From positions 1-5,756 of the forward strand of contig DASZMJ010000160.1 in the NCBI GenBank assembly GCA_035551935.1: a DNA stretch of 5,756 nucleotides. The letters run 5' to 3'. Every line of letters begins with the position of its first letter. The first letter of the stretch is position 1. The notes beneath the pieces were generated by a model. That model was given only the letters and a program-made list of their open reading frames with translations, ran no database searches and was not told where the DNA came from. The position numbers were made by a program, and so were the translations under genes. Positions 1 to 3,992 of this stretch are shown one piece after another. This DNA comes from DASZMJ01 sp035551935 (GTDB lineage Bacteria; Planctomycetota; Planctomycetia; Isosphaerales; Isosphaeraceae).

Positions 1-152
1 TCCTCCTCCGCCGGCCGGACGACCCCCGCGCCGGTCAGGCCGTGCTTCAACGCATTCCCGCGCGAGTTCGCCTTCCCCCCCGGCGTCTTCGGCCCCTTGC
101 CCAGCATGCCGTTCTGCCTGTTGGCCGCGACCTTCCGCTCCGACGTGGCCAT
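1..152 (-). CDS. N-terminal fragment of a planctomycete-type protein of unknown function (runs off left edge)
   Basis: This reading frame is open from an ATG at 152 to the window edge and gives 50 residues. The product begins MATSERKVAANRQNG, continues GKGPKTPGGKANSRGNALKHGLT, and ends GAGVVRPAEE at the edge. The pattern N(x)n-GPKTP-GKA-NALKHGLT is one I recall at the start of large, mostly unnamed families in planctomycetes and some other bacteria; I know of no established function. I chose the ATG at 152 because an AAGGGAG Shine-Dalgarno sequence (161-167) lies 8 bases upstream and the peptide starts as these families usually do. An in-frame ATG at 179 would add nine residues but has no good ribosome site. 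The segment is rich in Lys, Arg, Gly and Asn and has no signal peptide or membrane segment. The rest of the gene is outside the window. Confidence 0.6.
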   Translation of the reverse strand, partial: MATSERKVAANRQNGMLGKGPKTPGGKANSRGNALKHGLTGAGVVRPAEE

Positions 153-160
153 CGCCTCGG

Positions 161-167
161 CTCCCTT
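161..167 (-). promoter_or_regulatory. Ribosome binding site that decides the start at 152
   Basis: On the minus strand AAGGGAG lies 8 bases before the ATG at 152. The alternative ATG at 179 has no comparable purine tract, so this site favours the shorter start. Confidence 0.5.
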
Positions 168-241
168 CACCCGCGTCATCGCGGGACTCGTCCCCGATCT
201 CCGCCGGGCGCCGTTGCCCGAGGGCGGGATGTCGGGGAATT

Positions 242-259
242 CGGGGCGAGAGTGCCCCG
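242..259 (-). other. 5' leader hairpin of the left-edge gene
   Basis: CGGGGC and GCCCCG form a perfect 6-bp stem around a 6-base loop. The stem begins at about the predicted transcription start (near 259) of the promoter at 266-295. A hairpin at the extreme 5' end could stabilise the transcript; this is inference from position only. Confidence 0.35.
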
Positions 260-265
260 CATGGG

Positions 266-295
266 AGAATAGCGGGCGTGGAGATGGGATGTCAA
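266..295 (-). promoter_or_regulatory. Candidate sigma70-type promoter for the left-edge gene
   Basis: On the minus strand a perfect TTGACA (290-295) is followed after 18 bases by TATTCT (266-271). It sits about 115 bases upstream of the ATG at 152 and points toward it. The -35 box matches consensus exactly and the -10 box matches at four of six positions. It lies in a somewhat AT-richer patch than its surroundings. Transcription would begin near 259 and leave a leader of roughly 107 bases. Confidence 0.5.
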
Positions 296-366
296 GACGC
301 TCGACGCCGGATTCCTCATTCCGGCTGTGCGCTTGGAGCTTCATTCGGCGGGTGGCAGGGGTTGTC

Positions 367-418
367 CGTCCTCGGCGACACCGGTCCGTGGCGTCCGGCA
401 CCGGGGTTGCCGAGGACG
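367..418. repeat. Long near-perfect inverted repeat in a gene-free stretch
   Basis: The arms are 367-385 and 400-418. Of 19 paired positions, 17 are Watson-Crick, one is G:T (377/408) and one is an A/G mismatch (380/405), around a 14-base loop. The loop holds a further possible 3-bp pairing (386-388 with 396-398). It lies between the 3' end of the zinc-ribbon gene and the promoter of the left-edge gene. Neither side has a T-run, so it is not a standard intrinsic terminator. It could be a terminator of another kind, an mRNA 3'-end stabiliser or a mobile palindromic repeat. Apart from this element, a small CAAGG/CCTTG hairpin (420-432) and the promoter at 266-295, I see nothing in 296-504. Confidence 0.5.
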
Positions 419-504
419 CCAAGGCCCCCTTGTCGCCGAGGGGATCGTCGCTAAGCTGTAGGGGCGTAGGGATATCCGGCCGGCATCCGGGCGGTTCGCG
501 ACGG

Positions 505-630
505 TCAGGACTTGGTCGCTTCGCTGCACTTCTTGCAGCGCGCGATATGCTTGCGGATCCGGCCGCCGCAGCGCTTGCAGCGGGCGAACTTCGACTGGCG
601 GGTCGACTTCTTCCGGGGACGGAACGGCAT
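505..630 (-). CDS. Small basic zinc-ribbon protein (41 aa), function unknown
   Basis: The frame runs from an ATG at 630 to a TGA at 505-507 and encodes 41 residues. The N-terminus is MPFRPRKKSTRQSKFAR, followed by two CxxC pairs (C18/C21 and C32/C35) separated by ten residues, which is the arrangement of a single zinc ribbon. About a third of the residues are Lys or Arg, so the protein is strongly basic and probably binds RNA or DNA or associates with the ribosome; that last step is inference. It has its own TATAAT box and leader, and an AAAGGTG ribosome site (640-646) 9 bases before the ATG. It lies in the same orientation as the J-domain gene upstream, 108 bases away. I do not recognise it as a named ribosomal protein. 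The intact paired CxxC motifs and the regulatory signals argue that it is real. Confidence 0.65.
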   Translation of the reverse strand: MPFRPRKKSTRQSKFARCKRCGGRIRKHIARCKKCSEATKS

Positions 631-666
631 CGCCCACAGCACCTTTCTGCGTGGATTCCGGTGAGC

Positions 667-687
667 ACCGCCCGTGCCTCGGGCGGT
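667..687 (-). other. 5' leader hairpin upstream of the zinc-ribbon gene
   Basis: ACCGCCCG and CGGGCGGT form a perfect 8-bp stem with a 5-base loop. It begins about five bases after the start point predicted from the TATAAT box at 699-704, and it lies before the ribosome site at 640-646. No T-run follows on the minus strand, which argues against a simple terminator for the upstream J-domain gene. A leader structure is the more likely reading. Confidence 0.45.
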
Positions 688-698
688 CCGAGGGGCGC

Positions 699-704
699 AT
701 TATA
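699..704 (-). promoter_or_regulatory. TATAAT -10 box, likely promoter of the zinc-ribbon gene
   Basis: A perfect TATAAT on the minus strand stands out in a very GC-rich stretch between two same-strand genes. The -35 region is weak: the best hexamer at 16-base spacing is TTCCCC (721-726). The predicted start is near 692, giving a leader of about 60 bases to the ATG at 630. Confidence 0.5.
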
Positions 705-738
705 GCCGATCGCCCCGGGCGGGGAACAGGCCGCCGGG

Positions 739-1413
739 TCAGGCCGAGCGGGGGACGATCAGGTCGCGGGTCCACTGGCGGACGCCGAGGCCGCGGGCCT
801 TCAGGGCGGCGTGCAGGACCTTGAAGGCGCGCCAGGCGTGGCTGCCGGTCGGGTAGCTCAGCCAGCAATCGATCCGGCCGGTCGCGTCGTCGGTCTCGGA
901 GCGGGCCGAGACGACGGGCGTCTGGGCGCGGAGGGCGTCGAAGACGCGGACAATGATCTGGTGCGTGGCCGCGGCGCGGGCCGGGTCGGCGGCCAGGGCG
1001 GCGGCCTCGGTCGGGTCGGGCCAGGTCAGGTGGAGCGAGCCGCCGAGGGCCCGCTCCGGGTCCTGGCGGTCGGCGCCGACGAGGTTGAGCACGTCGCCGA
1101 CCTCGGGGCGGACCCGGACCAGCTCGACGGCCACGACCCGGCTCGGGTCGCCCAGGCGGTCGCGGACGCCCGGCCGGACCTGCTCCGACTCGCCGGGATT
1201 GGACCGCGACGGGGCCGTCGCCGCCGGCTCCGCGGCCCCGCCGCCGAGCAGCTCGTAGGCCTTCACCACGATCCGGAAGGCCCACTCGTCGCCGCCCCGG
1301 TCCGGGTGGTGTTTCTTCGACTTGGCCAGGAACGCCTCGCGCACCTCGCGCGCCGAGGCGCCCGGGGCGATCCCGAGGACGACGTACGGATCGAGCTGGA
1401 ATCCTGGCAACAT
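739..1413 (-). CDS. J-domain (DnaJ-like) protein with an uncharacterised C-terminal region
   Basis: The 224-residue product begins with a J domain, about residues 7-58. Helix II is AREVREAFLAKSKKHHPD, the HPD signature is at residues 36-38, and helix III follows as EWAFRIVVKAYELLG. J domains stimulate ATP hydrolysis by Hsp70 (DnaK), and HPD is essential for that. The J domain is at the very N-terminus, but the Gly/Phe linker, zinc-binding repeats and client-binding domain of true DnaJ are absent. A Pro/Gly-rich linker (about 59-90) leads to a region (about 91-224) I do not recognise, with two better-ordered parts: RVVAVELVRVRPEVGDVLNLV and, near the end, GRIDCWLSYPTGSHAWRAF. It is therefore a class III J-protein, probably cytosolic since no signal peptide or membrane segment is visible. 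It follows mcsB in the same direction after 121 bases that contain a possible terminator and promoter. A quality-control role beside the arginine kinase is plausible but inferred. Confidence 0.8.
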   Translation of the reverse strand: MLPGFQLDPYVVLGIAPGASAREVREAFLAKSKKHHPDRGGDEWAFRIVVKAYELLGGGAAEPAATAPSRSNPGESEQVRPGVRDRLGDPSRVVAVELVRVRPEVGDVLNLVGADRQDPERALGGSLHLTWPDPTEAAALAADPARAAATHQIIVRVFDALRAQTPVVSARSETDDATGRIDCWLSYPTGSHAWRAFKVLHAALKARGLGVRQWTRDLIVPRSA

Positions 1414-1465
1414 CGGCGACGCCCGTCCTACCGGAAGCCGGGGCCGACCGGACCCGGCGCCCGAA

Positions 1466-1493
1466 ATGATAGGAAAGAGTCGCGGAAAGACAA
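1466..1493 (-). promoter_or_regulatory. Candidate promoter of the J-domain gene
   Basis: On the minus strand TTGTCT (1488-1493) and TATCAT (1466-1471) are 16 bases apart in the AT-richest patch between mcsB and the J-domain gene. The boxes match sigma70 consensus at four and five of six positions. The predicted start is near 1459, about 46 bases before the ATG at 1413. It would let the J-domain gene be expressed separately from the mcs operon. Confidence 0.4.
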
Positions 1494-1506
1494 AGGGCAG
1501 TTGCCC
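1486..1506 (-). terminator. Weak candidate terminator after mcsB
   Basis: On the minus strand GGGC-AACT-GCCC (1495-1506) is followed at once by TTTGTCTTT (1486-1494). The stem is only 4 bp, so this is a weak intrinsic terminator at best. It overlaps the candidate promoter of the next gene. Confidence 0.3.
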
Positions 1507-1534
1507 GAAGACAACGGTGGACGGCGCATCCTGG

Positions 1535-2599
1535 TCAATCGGGGCCGGCGTGGCGGCCCTGGGAAAGGCGGGAACGGAGGTAAGTGGCGCGGGCGACGTT
1601 GCGCTCGTCGACCTCCAGCGGGGCGCCGCGGAGTTTCTGGAGGTGGGCGGGCTGGGTGTGGATGAACAGCTCGTTGACCGTCGGGATGTCCAGGTCGTCG
1701 ATCAGGCCGAGGTTGACCCCCATCCGTACCAGCGACAGCAGGTGCATCGTCTCCTCGCTGGAGATCGTGTGCGCGGTCTTCAGGACGCCGTAGGCGCGGC
1801 TGACCTGGTCGTGGAGGTGCTGCCGACGCTGCTTGACCAGCTCGTCGCGGGCCTGGCGCTCGTAGGTAATGATCTGGGGGACGACGTCGGAGAGGTTGCG
1901 GATCAGCTCCGGCTCGCTCTTGCCGAGGGTCTGCTGGTTGGAGATCTGGTAGAAGTCGCCGAAGGCCTGCGAGCCCTCGCCGTAGAGGCCGCGGACGGCC
2001 AGGTTGATCTTGTGCAGGGCGCGGAAGACCTTCTCGATCTGCTTGGTCTGGACCAGGGCCGGCAGGTGGAGCATGACGCCGACGCGGATGCCGGTGCCGA
2101 CGTTGGTCGGGCAGGCCGTCAGGTAGCCGAGCCTGGGGTTGAAGGCATAGGTCAGGTGCTCCTCGATCTGGTCGTCGAGGCGGTTGATCCGCTCCCAGAC
2201 GTCGGCCAGGGAGAGCCCGGAGAGCATGACCTGGATGCGGAGGTGGTCCTCCTCGTTGACCATGATGGCGACGTTCTCGAGCGGGCCGACGGCGACGCCG
2301 CGGGGGCCGTTGGACTTGGCCAGCTCGAAGGAGATGAGCTGGCGCTCGACGAGGAACTGGCGGTCGAGCTCGGGCAGGGCATTGACGTCGAAGTACGACA
2401 GCTCCAGGGCCGGGGCGGCGAAGGCGGCCCTGGCGTCGGCCTCGATCTCGGCGCGCTCGGCGCGGCTGGCCTTGTTGATGAACGGGAAGTCGGCGAGGTT
2501 GCGCGCCAGTCGGATCCGGCTGCACATGACGATGTCGCTCTCGGGGCCGGTGCCCCGGAGCCACTCGCCGGAGGTCCTCGTCAGGTCGTCCAGGGTCAT
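1535..2599 (-). CDS. mcsB: McsB, protein arginine kinase
   Basis: The 354-residue product matches the usual length of McsB, which uses ATP to phosphorylate arginine side chains. In Firmicutes this marks proteins for ClpCP degradation and inactivates CtsR. Phosphagen-kinase motifs occur in order: nucleotide-binding SRIRLARN (27-34), catalytic NEEDHLRIQ (115-123), CPTNVGTG (163-170), GLYGEGS (204-210), QISNQQTLG (218-226) and AHTISSEE (276-283). The C-terminal RDxxRA motif, which in characterised McsB binds phosphoarginine allosterically, reads RNVARA (333-338), with Asn for Asp. I place the start at 2599, not at the in-frame ATG at 2662: the extra 21 residues are Pro/Arg-rich and unlike McsB, MTLDDL resembles known N-termini, and AGAAGGA (2609-2615) lies 9 bases before this ATG. 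The start overlaps the mcsA2 stop as ATGA, so translation is probably coupled. All catalytic motifs are intact. Confidence 0.95.
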   Translation of the reverse strand: MTLDDLTRTSGEWLRGTGPESDIVMCSRIRLARNLADFPFINKASRAERAEIEADARAAFAAPALELSYFDVNALPELDRQFLVERQLISFELAKSNGPRGVAVGPLENVAIMVNEEDHLRIQVMLSGLSLADVWERINRLDDQIEEHLTYAFNPRLGYLTACPTNVGTGIRVGVMLHLPALVQTKQIEKVFRALHKINLAVRGLYGEGSQAFGDFYQISNQQTLGKSEPELIRNLSDVVPQIITYERQARDELVKQRRQHLHDQVSRAYGVLKTAHTISSEETMHLLSLVRMGVNLGLIDDLDIPTVNELFIHTQPAHLQKLRGAPLEVDERNVARATYLRSRLSQGRHAGPD

Positions 2600-3081
2600 G
2601 CGTCGGCGTCCTTCTGGCGGAGCAGGTCGCGCAGGCGGGCGGCCTCCTCGTAGTCCTCGCACTCGACGGCGGCGCGGAGCCGGGCCCGGAGCCGGAGCCG
2701 GCCGTGGCCGGCCGGCCGCCGCGCCGGGGCCTTGCCGACGTGCCGCGTCGCCCCGTGCGCCCGCCGCAACAGCGGCAGGAGCCCGGCCTCGAACGCCTCG
2801 TAATCGTTCGGGCAGCCGAGCCGGCCGGCGCCCCGGAATTCCATGAACTTCAGGCCGCAGTCCGGGCAGCTCGTCTCGGCCAGCTCGCCGACGAGCTCGC
2901 CGACGTGGGCCACGATCAGTTGCTGCACGACCGCGTCGAGCAGGGCCGGCGGCGGCGGCGCGGAGGCCACCAGGCCGGCCTTGCGGGCGCAGGGGGCGCA
3001 GAGGTGGAGCTCGCGTCGCCGCCCCTGGATGACCTCGGTCAGGTGGACCGAGGCCTCGTCCTGGCAGTGCTGGCAGGTCAT
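2596..3081 (-). CDS. McsA-like zinc-finger/UVR protein, copy 2
   Basis: The 161-residue product has the McsA layout. An N-terminal zinc site is formed by CQHC (C3, C6) and CAPC (C28, C31). A second site is CPDC (C72, C75) with GCPNDY (C90). A C-terminal UVR helical hairpin (about 130-158) includes CEDYEEAARLRDLL. McsA binds and activates McsB, and the UVR motif is the type shared with ClpC and UvrB/UvrC. In McsA as I recall it from Bacillus, the second site ends GCxxCY; here the fourth ligand position is Asp93, as in copy 1. An Ala/Pro stretch (40-46) links the two zinc sites. The gene overlaps mcsB by ATGA (2596-2599), which points to coupled translation and a shared complex. Its own ribosome site is weak (GAGG, 10 bases upstream), but its start overlaps the stop of the mini-ORF at 3078-3128. 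Copies 1 and 2 are clear paralogues; which one serves as the main McsB partner cannot be told, although copy 2 is physically coupled to mcsB. Confidence 0.88.
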   Translation of the reverse strand: MTCQHCQDEASVHLTEVIQGRRRELHLCAPCARKAGLVASAPPPPALLDAVVQQLIVAHVGELVGELAETSCPDCGLKFMEFRGAGRLGCPNDYEAFEAGLLPLLRRAHGATRHVGKAPARRPAGHGRLRLRARLRAAVECEDYEEAARLRDLLRQKDADA

Positions 3082-3128
3082 GGCCGGCGCGCCTCGTCGG
3101 GCGCGGCCGGGGGGGAGGTTGCGGTCAT
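3078..3128 (-). CDS. 16-codon mini-ORF linking the two mcsA genes (possible translational relay)
   Basis: Between the two mcsA-like genes a frame of 16 codons plus stop encodes MTATSPPAAPDEARRP. Its ATG (3126-3128) overlaps the mcsA1 stop as ATGA, and its TGA (3078-3080) overlaps the mcsA2 ATG (3079-3081) as ATGA. An AGGAG ribosome site (3137-3141) lies 8 bases before its start, better than anything in front of mcsA2. It fills the otherwise untranslated 43-base gap exactly. The peptide is Pro/Ala-rich with no recognisable fold, so its likely role is to carry ribosomes from mcsA1 to mcsA2 by termination-reinitiation. A chance occurrence in GC-rich DNA is possible; the double overlap plus the ribosome site is why I list it. 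Confidence 0.4.
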   Translation of the reverse strand: MTATSPPAAPDEARRP

Positions 3129-3646
3129 CGCGCCTGCTCCTGCTCGAGGACCCGGATCTGGTCCCGCACCCGCGCCGCGGTCTCGTAGTCCTCGGCGGCG
3201 ACGGCCCGCTTCAGGTCGTTGCGGAGCTGGATGAGCTTCGTCTGCTGCTGGCTGCTCCGGGGCGCCCGCCGGGGCACCTTGCCCGAATGCCGGGTCGCGT
3301 CGTGGATGTTCTCCAGCAGCGGCATCAGCTCGTCGCGGAAGACCTCGTAGTCGTTCGGGCAGCCCAGCCGGCCCGAGTTGCGGAACTCGAGGAAGCTGAG
3401 CTGGCAGAGCGGGCAGACCTGGCGGTCGGCCGCCGAGGACGCCTCGCGGCCGCCGGCCCCTTTCTTGTCGATGAGCGCCTTGGCCAGCTCGCCGGCGGCG
3501 AGCCCCTCGGGCGCCTCCTCGGGGGGCGTCAGGTGCTGCCGCGCGTGCTCGTCGCAGAGGTGGAACTCGTGGTACTTGCCCGGCGTCTTGGGGTCGAGGT
3601 CGGTGATGTGGTACGTCGCCGCCTTCGTACACCGCTGGCACCTCAT
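3125..3646 (-). CDS. McsA-like zinc-finger/UVR protein, copy 1
   Basis: This is the first gene of the operon, 173 residues long. It has an N-terminal zinc site CQRC (C3, C6) with CDEH (C31, H34), so this half appears to use three Cys and one His. A second site is CPLC (C78, C81) with GCPNDY (C96, Asp99). A C-terminal UVR motif (about 138-170) includes AEDYETAARVRDQIRVLE. McsA-type proteins activate McsB, and the UVR region can bind Clp ATPase or UvrBC-type partners. The start at 3646 is firm: GGAGGGAGGT (3651-3660) lies just upstream with 5 bases between GGAGG and the ATG. Transcription probably begins near 3769 from a near-consensus promoter. The closely similar copy 2 follows, linked by the mini-ORF. 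Compared with copy 2 it has a charged Ser/Gly/Lys linker (about 60-75) between the zinc sites and a Gln/Ser-rich stretch (131-136) before the UVR motif. Some genomes annotate such genes simply as UvrB/UvrC motif-containing protein. Confidence 0.88.
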   Translation of the reverse strand: MRCQRCTKAATYHITDLDPKTPGKYHEFHLCDEHARQHLTPPEEAPEGLAAGELAKALIDKKGAGGREASSAADRQVCPLCQLSFLEFRNSGRLGCPNDYEVFRDELMPLLENIHDATRHSGKVPRRAPRSSQQQTKLIQLRNDLKRAVAAEDYETAARVRDQIRVLEQEQAR

Positions 3647-3650
3647 CCCG

Positions 3651-3660
3651 ACCTCCCTCC
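3651..3660 (-). promoter_or_regulatory. Strong ribosome binding site of mcsA copy 1
   Basis: On the minus strand GGAGGGAGGT ends 4 bases before the ATG at 3646. It contains two overlapping anti-16S matches and is the strongest Shine-Dalgarno sequence in the window. It fits this gene's place at the head of the operon. Confidence 0.75.
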
Positions 3661-3721
3661 GGCGCGACGGCTACCGCACCCGACCGCCCGCGAAGCCCCC
3701 CGGCCGCCGGGCGAGCGGGGG

Positions 3722-3744
3722 CGCAAGCCCGTCGGGCTCGTGCG
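3722..3744 (-). other. Leader hairpin of the mcs operon
   Basis: AGCCCG-T-CGGGCT (3726-3738) is an exact inverted repeat. Adding CGCA/TGCG outside it, past a 2-base bulge, gives a stem of about nine pairs with a 3-base loop in RNA. It lies in the roughly 120-base leader between the predicted start (near 3769) and the mcsA1 ribosome site. No known riboswitch or thermometer class is recognisable. In DNA this GC-rich, short hairpins are common, so function is uncertain. Confidence 0.3.
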
Positions 3745-3775
3745 GGGATCGCGGGCCCCGGCCCCTTCCATCGTT

Positions 3776-3803
3776 ATTGTAAGACCACGGGGGGGCCTGT
3801 CAA
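3776..3803 (-). promoter_or_regulatory. Near-consensus sigma70-type promoter of the mcs operon
   Basis: On the minus strand a perfect TTGACA (3798-3803) and TACAAT (3776-3781) are separated by 16 bases. This is the best promoter match in the window, lying in an AT-richer island upstream of mcsA copy 1. The predicted start is near 3769, giving a leader of about 120 bases. The spacer contains a run of seven C. No CtsR heptad repeat or CIRCE element is visible around it. Confidence 0.7.
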
Positions 3804-3857
3804 GCAACCGGGGCCCCGGCCGCGGACCCGCCGGTGGGCCGCCCGGCGCCGCGCAAA

Positions 3858-3882
3858 GCCCCAAATCGCCACGATTTGAGGC
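3858..3882. promoter_or_regulatory. Operator-like dyad between the divergent mcs and trpE promoters
   Basis: CAAATCG-CCA-CGATTTG (3862-3878) is a perfect 7-bp inverted repeat with a 3-base centre. After one mismatch GCC/GGC extends it to 25 bp with ten of eleven positions paired. Its AT-rich arms stand out from GC-rich flanks, and no T-run follows, so a protein-binding site is more likely than a terminator. It lies about 55 bases upstream of the mcs -35 box and about 40 bases upstream of the trpE -35 box. The regulator is unknown. Confidence 0.45.
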
Positions 3883-3917
3883 CAAGGCCCACGGCCCCGA
3901 CCGCCGCGCGGCCACGC

Positions 3918-3947
3918 TTGCCCGGGGCGCGGGCGCCCTGCTAAGAT
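3918..3947 (+). promoter_or_regulatory. Candidate promoter of trpE
   Basis: TTGCCC (3918-3923) and TAAGAT (3942-3947) are 18 bases apart, with four of six matches to sigma70 consensus in each box. The predicted start is near 3954, leaving a leader of only about 39 bases. That is too short for a classic trp attenuator with a leader peptide, and none is visible. With the mcs promoter, operator-like dyad and leader hairpin, this accounts for what I see in the gene-free stretch 3647-3992. Confidence 0.45.
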
Positions 3948-3992
3948 CGGCCCAGGACGCCCGATCCACCGCGCCGCCGAGCGACCCCGGCC

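Noticed and set aside
71..90. Possible frameshift in the left-edge gene at the run of seven C (75-81)
   Set aside because: A recount of the run shows the frame stays open and gives GPKTPGGKANSRGNALKHGLT without interruption.
341..1285. 314-codon open frame on the minus strand spanning the zinc-ribbon and J-domain genes
   Set aside because: It is an Arg/Pro/Gly-rich out-of-frame translation crossing a promoter, a leader hairpin and two better-supported genes.
811..1665. 284-codon open frame on the plus strand opposite the J-domain gene
   Set aside because: It is Arg/Gly/Ala/Asp-rich with no motif, whereas the minus frame has a clear J domain with HPD.
1322..2653. 443-codon open frame on the plus strand opposite mcsB
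   Set aside because: The product is a low-complexity run of Val, Asp, Gly, Leu and Glu. The opposite strand carries all McsB motifs and coupled start sites, so this is an antisense shadow.
2600..2662. Extended mcsB start at the ATG at 2662
   Set aside because: The extra 21 residues are Pro/Arg-rich and unlike McsB, and would overlap mcsA2 by 67 bases. The ATG at 2599 has a ribosome site and an ATGA overlap.
3078..3641. 187-codon minus-strand frame overlapping mcsA copy 1
   Set aside because: It is an out-of-frame Arg/Pro/Ala/Gly-rich translation over mcsA copy 1. Only its last 16 codons (3078-3128) are considered, as the mini-ORF.
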